Assembly (NCBI GenBank): GCA_964016885.1
Contig: OZ024743.1
Location: 166,392,492-166,456,491, forward strand
DNA: 64,000 bases
Direction: 5' to 3'
DNA from: Eledone cirrhosa
Taxonomy: Eukaryota; Mollusca; Cephalopoda; Octopoda; Eledonidae
Positions 1 to 10,876 of the stretch are shown one piece after another. The first letter of the stretch is position 1. Every line of letters begins with the position of its first letter. Made by a program: the position numbers and the translations under genes. The notes beneath the pieces were generated by a model. That model saw only the letters and a list, made by a program, of their open reading frames with translations. It had not been told where the DNA came from and did no database searches.

Positions 1-188
1 TCGCTGGTCACTATGCAAAAATGTTATATCATAGATATGTAACATTGTTGTGAGGTAAGCCAGCTTACTCAAGAGATTTTCTCACTTGCTACGGACGTAT
101 GTAGTTAGGGCTCTTCTCTGAAGTGCTCCCTTACCTCACAACAATATTACATATCTATGATATAACATCTTTGCATAGTGACCAGCGA
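1..188. repeat. Foldback (MITE-like) element with 59-bp inverted arms
   Basis: Bases 1-59 and 130-188 are reverse complements with about two mismatches, leaving a 70-base unpaired centre. The arms begin TCGCTGGTCACTATGCAAA. The left arm starts at the window edge, so the element may extend beyond it and target duplications cannot be judged. There is no coding capacity; it resembles a non-autonomous inverted-repeat DNA transposon. Confidence 0.8.
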
Positions 189-438
189 AATTGTACAGTT
201 GGGACGAAGAAAAAATAGGTAAATATTGTGTCTATTATTCCTTCTTATTTCATAATATTTTACATAGCTCTGATATTGTGTCAATTTAATTATTTCGATT
301 ATCTTGTCTCTCATAATCATAGAGCAACACTGGTTAAGGTCGACAACATACAATCTCACATACTTGTGAAAAATATATGTTTATATATACATGTATATGT
401 ATGTATGCACACATATCTGTATACCTCTCATTATATAC

Positions 439-620
439 GGTGGATTGGCAGTATCGGTAGAGGGTCGGACGCCATGCTTTGACGCATTGAGTTACGGCCT
501 TTGCCATTCTGAGTTCAAATCCCGCCGAGGTTAACTTTGCCTTTCATCCTTACGGGGTCGATAAAATAAAGTACCAGTAATACACTGGGTAATTGCTGGC
601 CTTGTGCCAAAAGTAGAAAC

Positions 621-625
<5 letters not shown>
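439..625 (+). mobile_element. tRNA-derived octopus-type SINE
   Basis: Starts GGTGGATTGGCAGTATCGG, which fits a pol III A box. A B-box-like GAGTTCAAATCCC follows about 75 bases later, then a conserved 3' domain (CTTACGGGGTCGATAAAAT) and a terminal AGTAGAAACAATTA. An (AT)n run follows at 624-654. At least seven other copies lie in this window. It matches the tRNA-like octopus retroposon type known from the literature; I do not assign the exact named family. Confidence 0.9.
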
Positions 626-660
<35 letters not shown>

Positions 661-761
661 AGAGAAAGTTGGTTGATTTAAAATCTGCCGACTTTTACAT
701 AACAGATGTCAAGTACTCAACGGTTTATGTTTATTTGGAGTTTTATTATAATAATAAACAT

Positions 762-1550
762 GCTCATTGCTGAATGCTATGCAGGCATTTTCACTATTCA
801 AGACCAGAGTGTACCGTCTCCACCACCTATGACACCGGACTCTATTACAACCATGGAATTTACACCTGCAATGCTGCGACGTCACCTAAAAAATAAATGC
901 AACCATGCCTCTCCTGGTCTTGATGGTGTTACGTACCTGCTTCTTAAACGTGGTGGGTACTTCCTTCTGCACCAGCTATCACGCTTCTTCCAATTCTGTC
1001 TGAACAACGGTGCTACTCCAGAACAGTGGAAAACTGCCAGTGTCATTCCTCTGTTCAAAAAGGGTGACCGCACATCACCTGTGAACTATCGTCCAGTCAG
1101 TCTTACTAGTTGCATTGCCAAACTGATGGAATCCTGTGTCAGAGAAACACTTTGGAACTTCTGGAACTCTCACAGTCTTATCTGGCCCTCGCAATTTGGA
1201 TTTATCCCCAACTCCAACATGCCTACAAAGTCAGAAAACAGCACAGTTCCCATGACTTTCTGAAACATTTTTTCACACTCAGAGTTGCTGAAGCATGGAA
1301 CAAACTACCTGCATCAGTTGTTAGCTGTCGAGACACTGCATCCTTTAAAACCTCCATGCTTCCCGAGATTCGCCAACACTACACCTGATGTTCCCCCTCC
1401 ATATACATACACACGTATATCATGATTCATGCACTATTCACTTCCCTGACATTTGTATATTATTCTATGTACTATACATGCACCTTTGACGAGTTGTAGT
1501 GCACCTGAGCACTTTAAACAATAATTTCATTATTATTATTATTATGATGA
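762..1550 (+). mobile_element. CR1-like LINE copy, 5'-truncated and internally deleted
   Basis: Nearly identical to the longer copy at 40561-43195. It begins inside the linker between endonuclease and reverse transcriptase and runs through the RT start (YRPVSLTSCIAKLMES, then SQFGFIPNS). At about 1217 it jumps straight to the C-terminal segment of the same ORF (HKVRKQHSS type), removing roughly 970 bases that include the catalytic RT region. The 3' UTR ends in an (ATT)n run at 1525-1545, like the other copies. Non-functional. Confidence 0.85.
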
Positions 1551-1900
1551 CACGTACGTATGCATACTTATATTTATTTTCAGTCGCTGTTTTAACATGT
1601 CAAGAGCGAAGTCAGAATTTCCGTTTTTCTTTGAGAAATATTAGTCAAGTTTCACCAATGAATATTATTTTGTAGACTATTAAAATCCGATGTGATGCAT
1701 TTTTTTTTAACGATTTTGAATAGTTGGATAATTTCTACCAGTGTTTACATTTGCAAATAGTACCAATTCATTTTGTTGTTTCTCTCTCTCCTTTTAATGA
1801 GTTAATGGAAGATATTAGTTTTCACATTTTGTTTGTTTTTAATCTAGGTCTACATGCAATTCTGAGAAAGCTTCATTAACAATCAAATAAAATTGAATAA
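1551..1900. other. No gene recognised
   Basis: AT-rich sequence. I see no coding signal, repeat family or structural RNA here. Confidence 0.5.
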
Positions 1901-1901
1901 T

Positions 1902-2109
1902 TTTATTGATAAACATCAAAAACACTTTGTAATAGGACTTAAGTAACATGTGTTACTAATGCTAATGTTGGGCTCTAGAAGATTTATGCAGCTCAGTTTA
2001 GTGCATATTTTCGCAGAAACTTAGCCATTAGTTCATACATTTCTTGAAATTCTGGCTCAAACTCAATATTTGAAGCCTTGGATTCTTGTTCTGTCTCACC
2101 TCTCACCAC
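1902..2109 (-). other. Possible terminal exon or transposon C-terminus with polyadenylation signal
   Basis: On the minus strand a 39-codon open stretch runs from 2109 down to a TGA at 1993-1995. It is rich in Glu, Phe and Met (EFEPEFQEMYELMAKF). A canonical AATAAA lies 86 bases past the stop (1902-1907). There is no good splice acceptor at the upstream edge. It could be a last exon, a processed pseudogene or the end of a decayed transposase; I do not recognise the family. Confidence 0.25.
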
Positions 2110-2429
2110 TTATGAATATGCCATTTCGACAAGTAATGTCAATATGCGTTATGAGCATCTGTAGCATTCCTTTTTTTTATTAATTTTGTGCCATTTTGTT
2201 GCCAAAATTGGCAATGTCTATTGAATTTGTGAGAAATGTTTCTTTCTTATGGTATAAAAATAACGATTATCTGACCTACCCTCTTCGATTTTTATATCAA
2301 AATAAGCAAACAAAGTCCTCCTGTATTAGTTTCAATATAAATCAAGTTATAGTGCTTTAATGCATTGAACTAGAATTAGTAATACTGTTCAGCAATCAAA
2401 AACAAAAATGAAACAAACATTGTAAATGT

Positions 2430-2840
2430 GTGGAAATAAGGAGGCACCTAATGAGGGATGGTGGCAACAGTGCTGATGCAAAAGCTACAGCAAGGGCAGA
2501 GAGGATGAGGGAGAAGAGGCTGAAGATGCTGAATGGCATCAAGGAGTTGCTAAATGATGGCAAGCACAGTAGTTTGGTTGACAAATGCAGAGATAGATTA
2601 TGTTGGAAATGAGGGATGTCCAAATGCAGGAGTTTCATTGATAAGGGCAAAGACAGACTATATTGGAAATGAGACACTTTCAACCTAAGGAGTTTGATTG
2701 AAACAAGGGATCTTTAACCCCTGTAGTTTGGTTGATAAGTACAATGACACATAGTTCAGATGATTAATGCAGAGACTATATTAGAAACAAAATGTCTCCA
2801 ACCTCAGTTTGGTTAATAAGTGCAGAAACAGATTATTCCA
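2430..2840. repeat. Decayed ~60-bp tandem repeat
   Basis: Units beginning AGTTTGGTTGATAAG and continuing with a GACAGACTATATTGGAAATGAG-like stretch recur about every 60 bases between 2570 and 2835, with indels. The stretch just before (2430-2612) is open on the plus strand and encodes a charged peptide (ARAERMREKRLKMLNGIKEL) that runs into the repeats. I do not see splice sites and do not call a gene. Confidence 0.5.
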
Positions 2841-3090
2841 AACTCTTCAGAAGAGAAGGCACATAACTGAACATAGCAGGACAGAACAAAATAACATTCC
2901 AGTTTGTTTTGTTTTTATTGCCTAGCTCCAAGCTTAGCTCTGACCAATCATTCCAGTTGTAACTATTTTGAACTTTTTTCTGGCCAAATGTACCTTTTTT
3001 AAGATGGTAGGCTAGTGTATATGTAATATTAGGGAGATTTATCAAATTGAGAAAGAAAGAGTGGTGAGTGTAGAAAAAGAAAGAAAAGAG

Positions 3091-3310
3091 ATTTCTAATT
3101 TAGGCATAAGGCTAACAATTTGTGGAGTGGGAGAAAGTTGATTACATTGACCCAGTACATGGCTGATACTTTATTTTATCGACCCCACCCAGAAGGATGA
3201 AAGACAAAACTGACCTTAGCAGAATCTGAACTTAGAGCATAAAGAGCTGTAACTTAATACTGCAAAGCATTTTGTCTGATGCCATAATGATTCTGCCAAT
3301 CCATCACCCT
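3091..3310 (-). mobile_element. Old, diverged tRNA-derived SINE
   Basis: Minus-strand copy with the family landmarks ACTTTATTTTATCGACCCC and CTGCCAATCCA, but with many substitutions and an insertion near the 3' domain. A short AAT microsatellite follows at 3311-3330. It sits directly downstream of the candidate TTF2 exon at 3362-3562, in the next intron. Confidence 0.7.
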
Positions 3311-3361
3311 AATAATAATAATAACAATAATCGAAAACAATTCAACTAAATTACCACCAAC

Positions 3362-3562
3362 CTTTTGCCTTTGAAGAGTATTTTTAAGATTGACTTTCTC
3401 ACTGTTCTGCTTCGAAGTAACTTTAACTGGACTGTCCCTCCATTGAGTGAAGCTATCGTTAGCATCTTTCACATCCTTCTTAGCTTCTAACTTCTTTTCA
3501 TTTTTAAATATTGGTGCTTTGTGATCAGTCTTACTCAATGATGAAAACGAAGGAGCATCATT
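3362..3562 (-). CDS. TTF2: Probable TTF2 exon encoding a Lys/Ser-rich linker
   Basis: The minus strand is open for 67 codons, from NDAPSFSSLSK to NTLQRQK. The preceding 5081-5009 exon ends in phase 0, and this segment reads in phase 0 after the first AG that follows a long pyrimidine tract (at about 3602-3640). The proposed donor is AAAAG|GTTGGT. The tract itself ends TACTGCAA rather than CAG, so the acceptor 36 bases further on is an unusual choice. The composition (Lys, Asp, Ser) suits the disordered linker after the GRF zinc finger in TTF2 proteins. It could also be a chance open frame; the splice junctions need transcript support. Confidence 0.5.
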
Positions 3563-3730
3563 CTTTTCAATTTTAACCAATTCATTTGTGATTTCATTGC
3601 AGTAGGTGAAGAAAACAGAAAAGAAAAAAAGAATCAAATACTTTCCGATTTTAATCTTCATATTTATAAACACAATATTGACCCTTTATTTAAACATATT
3701 CCATTTTAAACTAATGAATAGACATTGCTA

Positions 3731-3868
3731 ATTTGCATACATTTTGTGTCTACTAATTTGCATATATTCTATGTCCAGTAATTTGCATACATTCTATGTT
3801 CACCTCACTAATCTGCATACATTCTATGTTCACTAACATGCAAACATTTTATGTACACTATTTACATG
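3731..3868. repeat. 25-bp tandem repeat carrying octamer motifs
   Basis: Perfect ATTTGCAT octamers occur at 3731, 3756 and 3781, exactly 25 bases apart, each followed by a variant of ACATTCTATGTC. Degenerate units continue at about 3811 and 3835. The array lies in the inferred TTF2 intron. The octamer is the classic POU-factor site; any regulatory role here is inference. Confidence 0.75.
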
Positions 3869-5008
3869 CATTTTCTTCCAATGTTCACCTGGGTGGTATG
3901 ATTTATTTATTTATTCATATTCCTTTTATATTGCCTTATAAGTTAAGGGTTTCTATCAGGCCAATCACTAGTTTTCTGTATTTATAATGTCTGTGCAAGT
4001 CAGATGGAACAAATATACATAACAACGTTCACCAATACACACCACCAAAAGATATACACATACGATTACCTTCTGCAGTTTTTACCTATCAAATTTCACT
4101 CACAATACATTTGTCAACCCAAAGTAGAAGGCAATTGCCTAAGGTGCCACACAGTAAGATGAAACCTGGAACAATGCTCTTTCAAAGCAAACTTTTTAAC
4201 CACAGAACAATGCCTGGAGAAATGTATTTACACCTGATGCACTTCCTATTGCTAAACACTCAACCATGAAGTTTTTTTTTGGTTTGTTTTTATAAAATGA
4301 TACTGGGGCAATAATGAAAATAAAGCACCTTGAACATTTGTGGATCAAAGTCTGTAGGAAAAACAGACAGAGAGCTGTAACTTTATGTAGTTGACATTTT
4401 AGCTTTATAATTGTCATGTATGTTATTTTAGCCAACTAGTGAGCAATTTTTCCCCTATTTAAATAGAACACATAATTTTTCACTCACTTAGCTGTCACCA
4501 ACAGCCATGGGTAAGCTGTCTCATTTCACTCTCTATCTCTTTCTTTTCAATAGCAGACACTGTTGAAGCAAAGACAAAAAGCTATTTTCCACTAGTTTAA
4601 AAGCACATATGTTATCTACATGTATTTTTATTGTTAATCATCTGCTCATAAACCTTCTGAATTTACAAACGTGAACCTATGAATGTATGTTTTCTATCTA
4701 ACTATCTGCAATACTAAGTTCAGAAAACCATGTCCCTTCCTGGGAAGGAGTGTACCACTCAAAATGACTTAGTAGTCAGCAACTTTAGAAGTAGAGTTAG
4801 AGAGTGAAGGAAAATTTAACATTAGTAGCAGATTTTAACACATAACACCATGGGTAGGAAGTTCCTCAACCATCTGGCTTTGATACAGAAAAGAATATTC
4901 ATGGTCTCATCTAAATGTTTACCTCACATTTACTCAGTTTACCTGTCATCTCACTCCTTGAACTCAATACATTGTTAACCATCTTAAATAAAGAAAAATT
5001 AACATTAC
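3869..5008. other. Intronic sequence without recognised genes
   Basis: Lies between the inferred TTF2 exons at 5009-5081 and 3362-3562. It is AT-rich, with scattered short open frames lacking splice context. I recognise no transposon. Confidence 0.5.
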
Positions 5009-5081
5009 TGTCGTAGTTGTCATTATCTTGAAACCACACCAGTCTGTCCCTTGCTTTCTTTCAAGACATCGATAATAACAC
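5009..5081 (-). CDS. TTF2: TTF2 exon, second half of the N-terminal GRF-type region
   Basis: The minus strand shows a strong acceptor (TTTTTTTTCTCACAG|G) and donor (ACGACA|GTAATG) around a 73-base exon. Read in the phase left by the 25206-25126 exon, it encodes R-CYYRCLERKQGTDWCGFK and a short Thr tail. The RC...WCG pattern matches the segment after the first zinc-binding half in TTF2 proteins, where an Arg-Cys and a Trp-Cys-Gly are conserved. TTF2 is a nuclear SNF2-family ATPase that releases RNA polymerase II transcripts. The exon ends in phase 0. The intron upstream is about 20 kb and almost entirely transposons. Confidence 0.8.
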
Positions 5082-5161
5082 CTGTGAGAAAAAAAAGAAA
5101 TATATATACATATATATATAAAAAACAAAAATATGAGAGAAAACAGAAAAATGAATGAATA

Positions 5162-5243
5162 CAGACAGTAGTCCCAACTCATCAGTTGACCGCTAGAGAA
5201 GAGAATCCCTAGCAGTTGCCTGATGAGACAGGACTACTGTCTG
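5162..5243. repeat. Imperfect inverted repeat beside a LINE 3' end
   Basis: CAGACAGTAGTCCCAACTCA at 5162 pairs with the reverse complement of the segment ending CAGGACTACTGTCTG at 5243, with about four mismatches. An inner pair, GCTAG/CTAGC, adds to the fold. The next bases are the CAT-repeat tail of a minus-strand LINE, so this may be the LINE insertion site. Confidence 0.6.
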
Positions 5244-5245
5244 TC

Positions 5246-6146
5246 ATCATCATCATCACCGTTTTACGACCGTTCTTCCATGCTAGCATGGGTTAGACGG
5301 GTTGTCCTGTTGTGGGCAGTGTCAGGTCGGCTGACCTTGGCTTGCTCATACGGGAACTGATTTTGGCTTGATTTCTACAGCTGGATGCACTTCCTAACAC
5401 CAACCTCATTTACAGTGAGTGCTGGGTGCTTTTTTTCAGTGGCGCTTACACATCCACTTTACAGTGTGGACTGGGTGCTTTTTTGCCGTGGCACGTCCAT
5501 GACCACTTTGCAGTGGGAGGTTGTGGGGGCGTATTGTCTATATGCTTCAGCTTCGGCTTGTACCCGTGGGGTGGTCGGATATTTCGGTATTACTACGTGG
5601 TCACGGTCATGTGTCATCGTCTTTGAGAGGTGTAATTGGGTAAGGTCGGCTTTTATCACCTCATCCCAAGTCTTCTTGGGTCTCCCCACTCCGCGGCTTC
5701 CATCGACTTCTAGTGCTCTGCACCTTTTTATGCAGCTGTCATCCTTCATATGCATCACATGTCCATACCAGCGCAACCTCCTCTCCTGCACACAGCATTT
5801 GATTGCTCTTATACTCAGTCTCTCTCTCAATTTGTTTATGCTTTGCCGTTCGTGTATATTACTATTACACATCCATCGGAGCATGCAGGCTTCGTTTCTC
5901 TCTAATCTACGCAAGTCTTCTACAGACAGCGCCCAGGTCTCACTACCATGTAACATTGCTGTTCGTATGCACGCATCATACAGTCTATCTTTCATTTTGA
6001 GGGAAAAGCCTTTTGCAGCTAGCAGTGGCAGTAGATCCCTGAACTTCTTCTATCCCGTTCTTACCCTAGTTATTGTACTTTCCAAACACCCACCTCCGCT
6101 GCAAATTCGGTCACCTAGGTAGCAGAAGCTGTCTACTGTTTCTACA
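5246..6146 (-). mobile_element. Family 1 RTE-like LINE, 3' fragment
   Basis: Minus-strand 3' end of an APE-type LINE. The C-terminal region after the reverse transcriptase is readable (GRLYDACIRTAMLHGSETWA type, RWMCNSN, LRWYGHVMHMKDDSC, GVGRPKKTWDEV). The 3' UTR holds two or three ~48-bp units (CAGTGTGGACTGGGTGC), then a short hairpin and an (ATG)n tail at 5246. It is truncated at about 6146, so RT, endonuclease and finger are absent. Confidence 0.9.
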
Positions 6147-6420
6147 GTATTCCTTCATTTTCCTTATATAATGTGATCTGTATAGAACGTTTTTAACGTC
6201 CACACCTTTTTTTTCACTATATATATATAAGTATTGAAGTTTCCGTTGAAAATTGAAAAAGTCATAGGAGTGAAGAGTGCTCTATGTAAGTACCAGAGCT
6301 AAATTTAATGTATAATAAGCAATACAATATAATTACCTCATTACCAGAGGTTTCCCGAATAAGACGAATACAAAAAACGTCCTCATTCGTTCATCGGACA
6401 AGGCAATTTAAAACAGTGAA

Positions 6421-7402
6421 ATCATCATCATCATCATCGTTTAACGTCCGTGTTCCACGCTTGCATGGGTTTGGACGGGGGTTTTCCCACTTGAGGCAAG
6501 AGTGATTGTCTTGCTCGCATAGGACTGTCTGGCGGGTTTTCTACAGCTGGATGCCCTTCCTAACACCAACCACATTTATAGTGTGGGGCTGGGAGGTTTT
6601 TACCGTGTTGCCTACACGGCCACATTACAGCGTGGACTGTCTGGCGTGTTTTCTACAGCTGGATGCCCTTCCTAACACAAACCACATTTACAGTGTGGGT
6701 TTGGGAGGTTTTTACCGTGTTGCCTACACGGCCACATTACAGCGTGGACTGTGTGGTTTTTTTTTGTCGTGACACCTACACGATCTCATTTGTTTCGGCC
6801 TGGATGTTGTGGCACCAACATAACTTTACATTGAAAGGGGCGGTGTGGTGGGGTGGTGGGACGGGGGTGTATTTTGTTAGCGATGCCTACTGACTGTAGT
6901 AGGTTTTACTTTGTATTTAGGTAAGGCGAGTCTTCTCTATTACTGAGTACCGCCAAAGGTCTCGGTCCAGTGACATTGTCTTGGAGAGGTGTAAGTGTGT
7001 GAGGTCGGAATTTATCAGCTCGTCCCAGGTTTTTCTGGGTCTGCCTACTCCGTAGCTACCGTCTATCTTTATTGCCCTGCACTTTGTTATACAGCTGTCG
7101 TCTTTCATGCGCATCACGTGACCATACCAACGTAGCCTTCTCTCGAGTAAACAACATCTGATCCCTCTTATTTCTAATTTTTTCCTTAGTTCGCTTATGC
7201 TTTGCCGTTCACGTATGTTACTATTACACATCCAGCGGAGCATGCAAGCTTCGTTCCTCTCTAGTCTGCGTATATCCTCTGCACACAATGCCCAGGTCTC
7301 ACTGCCATGCAACATTGCTGTTCGTATGCAGGCATCATACAACCTGCCTTTCATTTTTAGGGAGAACCCTTTAGTGGCTAATAGTGGTATAAGCTCTCTG
7401 AA
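6421..7402 (-). mobile_element. Family 1b RTE-like LINE, 3' fragment with 112-bp UTR duplication
   Basis: Minus-strand copy ending in (ATG)n at 6421. The same C-terminal protein region as the 5246 copy reads from about 7354 to 6917. The 3' UTR holds two tandem 112-bp units (6524-6635 and 6636-6747) and the start of a third. The LINE at 12221 shares exactly this arrangement, so the two come from one subfamily. Truncated at about 7402. Confidence 0.9.
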
Positions 7403-7559
7403 CGAAATATTTGAAAAATCTCCTCAAGAAAGGCAAAAGTTTAATGGGCAAAAAAAATTATAAATAAAAGTAATGCAAGAGATATATAAAACAATAAGGA
7501 AATATAGTTAGGGTATGTGTATAAATGTCAGTAACAGATTTAGAGATATTTTACTTGGC

Positions 7560-9625
7560 AGTAAAGAGCAGATAAGAGACATTCAATATAGAAGAGCACT
7601 GGGAGGAATGTACCTCCCAAATTAACCTAAAAAATAACCTACTTAAGGCGACAGACAAGATCTGCAAATGGAACAAGACTACAGGGAGAAGGAGAGTGAC
7701 TTGGTGGTGGAACAATAAGGTAGATGAGACAATTAAGGCCAAGAGTCAGGCATGGAAACAATGGAAGAACAGAGAAAGTAGAGTACGCTACACAGAGGCC
7801 AGAAAGGAAGCTAGACGACAAGTATACTTAGCTAGAAGGGAAGCGGAGGATAAAAAATTCAAACATGTTTTGCAGCATGTGGACCAGAAACAGGATGTGT
7901 TTGGGAATGCGAGGCAGTACGTTAGAGAGAATTGCAATATCATGGGTGAGAAGTGTGTGTGGGATGATAAAGGTACACTTGACCTCACTGGTGCCGAGAA
8001 GAAAGCTGTGTGGAAGAGCCATTATGACAGATTACTGAATGAGGAGAATGTGTGGGAGAAAAAGACCCTACATCAAGTGGATTCCATAGAGGGCCAGCTG
8101 TACAAGTCAGCAGTAGTGTAGTAAGGAAGGCAATTAAGGATATGAAGACTGGGAAGGCAGCTTGCCCATCAGGAATAGTTGCCAGGATGCTGAAAGCATC
8201 TGGGTCAGTAGGTCACACTATAACCACACGTATTGTTAACCAATACTAGATGGTGTCATACCATATGATTGGCACAGCAGCATCATTGTCAACTGCTACA
8301 AGGGTAAAGGAGATGCACTAGATAGAGGAAACTATAGATATAACACTGATGGACCAGGTCATGAAAGTAACGGTAAGAGTTATAGCACAGTTGATTAGGG
8401 ACCGGGTAAATCTAGATGGGATGCAGTTTGGATTGTGCCAGGCAAAAGCCCCACTGATGCTCTTCCTTGTGAAGCAGTTACAGGTAAAGTACCAAGCTAA
8501 AAGTAAGCTTCTCTACCTGGCATTTGTTGATCTGGAAAAAGCTTTTGACAGAGTGCCCTATGCCATAATCTGGTGAGTTCTTAGAAAACTAGAAGTAGAT
8601 GAGTGGCTTGTGAAGGCTGTACAAGCCATGTATAGGGGAGCAGTCAGCAAAGTTAGGATTAACAATGACTATAGCAAGAAATTAAGTATACAGGTTGGTG
8701 TCCACCAGGGCTCTGTTCTTAACCCTCTCCTGTTTATCATCATGTTACAGGCTATAACTGATGAGTTTAAGGCCAGGGAGCTACTACCACTGCTAGCTAC
8801 AAAAGGCTTTTCTCTCAAAATGAAAGGTAGACTATATGATGCGGGCATATGAACAGCAATGTTACATGGTAGTGAGACCTGGGCATAGATTGGAAAGGAA
8901 TGAAGTTTGCATGTTCTGATGGATGTGTAATAGTAATATACGAGAATGGCGAAGCATAAAGAAACAGAGGAAAACTAGGCATAAGAGGAATCAAATGCAG
9001 TGTGCAGGAGGAGACTGCGTTGGTATGGACATGTGATGCATATGAAGGATGACAGTTGCATAAAAATGTGCAGAGTGTTCAAAGTTGATGGAAGCCGTGG
9101 TGTGGGGAGACCCAGGAAGATATATGACGAGGTGATAATATCTGACCTTGCCCAATCGCACCTCTCAAAGGTGATAACATATGACCGAGATCTCTGCATT
9201 ACGCAGTAATACAGAAGACCGAAACAGAAGCATATATACAGTATGCACCAACCCAACCCACCCTCCCATGAGGACAGGCCGAAGTATACATCCAGTAAAG
9301 CCCCCAGCCCACACTGTGAAGTGGTCGTGTAGGTGTCACAAGAAAAAGTGACCCAGTTCACACTATAAAGTGGTCGTGTTGGTGACATGACAAAAAGCAC
9401 CCAGTCCACACTGTAAAGTGGTTGTATTGGTGATATGACAAAAAGCACCCAGTCCTCACTGTAAATGAGGTTGGGGTTAGGAAAGGCATCCAGCTGTAGA
9501 AACCTAGCCCAAATCAGTTCTTTTTGTGCAAGACATGGTTACCTGCCCTAGCATTGTCCTCAACAAGACAACTCGTGTAACCCATGCTAGCATGGATAAA
9601 TGGACATAAAACAGTGATGATGGTA
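7560..9625 (+). mobile_element. Family 1 RTE-like LINE with the RT core deleted
   Basis: Plus-strand copy starting in the linker after the endonuclease (TGRRRVTWWWNNKVDE at about 7680). It continues through the first RT blocks (AFVDLEKAFDRVPYA; VHQGSVLNPLLFI). At about 8790 the sequence jumps from the DEFK motif to RELLPLLATKGF, removing the catalytic YADD box and the PHD-like finger. Several stops and frameshifts follow. The 3' UTR has about four ~48-bp units at 9290-9460 and ends near 9625 in a short ATG tail. Confidence 0.85.
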
Positions 9626-9770
9626 TGTATCTGAGTCTCATGTGGTTTAATCATAATTGATAGTTTGTCTTCGATGATCGATTACATAGATCGATTTTTA
9701 TCCATACTCTTCAGATATGAAATAGCGCTATAAGGTTTCACTTAAGATTCCAACTGTGTATATATTATAA

Positions 9771-10468
9771 TAATAATAATGAAATTATTGTGTAAAGTGC
9801 TCAGGTGCACTACAACTCGTCAAATGTGCATGCATAGTACATAGAATAATATACAAATGTCAGAGAAGTGAATAGTGTATGAGTCATGATATACATGTGT
9901 GTATGTGTATGGAGGGGGAACATTAGGTGTAGTGTTGGCGAATCACGGGAAGCATGGAGGTTTTAAAGGATGCAGTGTCTCGACAGCTAACAACCGATGC
10001 AGGTAGTTTGCTCCATGCTTCAGCAACTCTGAGCGTGAAAAAATGTTTCCGAAAGTTATGGGAACTGTGCTGTTTTCTGACTTTGTAGGCATGTCCACGT
10101 GTGTTAGACACATGGAAATCAAAAAGGTACTCAGGGTTGTTGTTGGCAAGATGGTTAACAAGTTTGTGGGTGTTTACCAAGTCAGTTGCCAGGCGTCGGA
10201 GCTTCAATGTATCCATGCCCAGGGAAGCAAGGCGCTCAGAGTATGGTAGATGCCTGATGGAGGGTATTTGCTTGGTTGAACGTCTCTGAACAGTTTCCAG
10301 GTGGTCAATGTTCTGAGCAAGATAGGGGTTCCAGACTGGTGATGCAAATTCTAAGTGTGGCCGCACCATAGCCATGTACAGGCTTAAATAGATAGCTGGA
10401 GAGCGGCTGACAAAGGTCTTGCTGAGTGATGCGAAGACACCCTCAGCCCTCTTGACAATTTTAGAGAT
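9771..10468 (-). mobile_element. CR1-like LINE, 5'-truncated
   Basis: Minus strand; matches the 3' part of the copy at 40561-43195. The reading frame from 10477 to 9923 covers the C-terminal RT/thumb region (MVRPHLEFASPVWNPYLAQN; LETVQRRSTKQIPSIRHLPY) and is open to the end. The 3' UTR ends in an (ATT)n tail at 9771. An AT repeat abuts its 5' end. Confidence 0.9.
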
Positions 10469-10581
10469 GTGCTTCATTCTTCTATAGAATATGTATTTGG
10501 TATATATATATATATATACCGTGTTTCTTGTGTGATATATGGCTCTTTCGCTCTCTGTATATACATATATCTTTATATAAA

Positions 10582-10876
10582 TAATTACAACAGTGACATA
10601 AACCGGTACTCAAGTTTCGTTAGGTTCTGGGACCCAATTTTTTCAGCCTGTCATGAGAAAAATGGAAAACCAAGATGGCCACCTATGGTTGATTGTGTTT
10701 TCCCTTTGGGGCTATAACAAGAGTTCATGCAGGGGCAAGTAATTTAGAAAAAGTATAGAAAAGAAGGAGTTAATTTAAAGAAGGATAAGGTCTAAGGAAG
10801 GTAACTTTTGAGAGACCACAGTCAATTCAGAATGGAAATAGAAGCACAATTTCTTCTAGCTAACTCAAGGGATCAC
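10582..10876 (+). repeat. Left inverted terminal repeat of a Penelope-like element
   Basis: About 295 bases that reappear in reverse complement at 19848-20145 with roughly 90% identity by eye. Landmarks are TACTCAAGTTTCGTTRGGTT, TTCATGCAGGGGC and GTCAATTCAGAATGGAAAT. The pair brackets a GIY-YIG coding segment. Terminal repeats in direct or inverted orientation are known for Penelope-like elements. Confidence 0.8.

Noticed and set aside
3254..3673. Secreted protein with a signal peptide (IKIGKYLILFFFSVFFTYC)
   Set aside because: The hydrophobic stretch is the translation of a splice-site pyrimidine tract, and the frame runs into a SINE. A TTF2 exon fits better by phase and position.
5162..5243. 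Hammerhead ribozyme (CTGATGAGACAG...CTGTC)
   Set aside because: The CUGAUGA and a stem II-like pair are present, but there is no GAAA after it and no third stem.
5385..6122. Long plus-strand open frame (245 codons)
   Set aside because: It is the antisense of a LINE C-terminal region; the same happens at 12987, 13338, 45765 and 46083.
6308..6893. Plus-strand frames with repeated protein segments
   Set aside because: They are translations of the 112-bp repeats in a LINE 3' UTR on the other strand.
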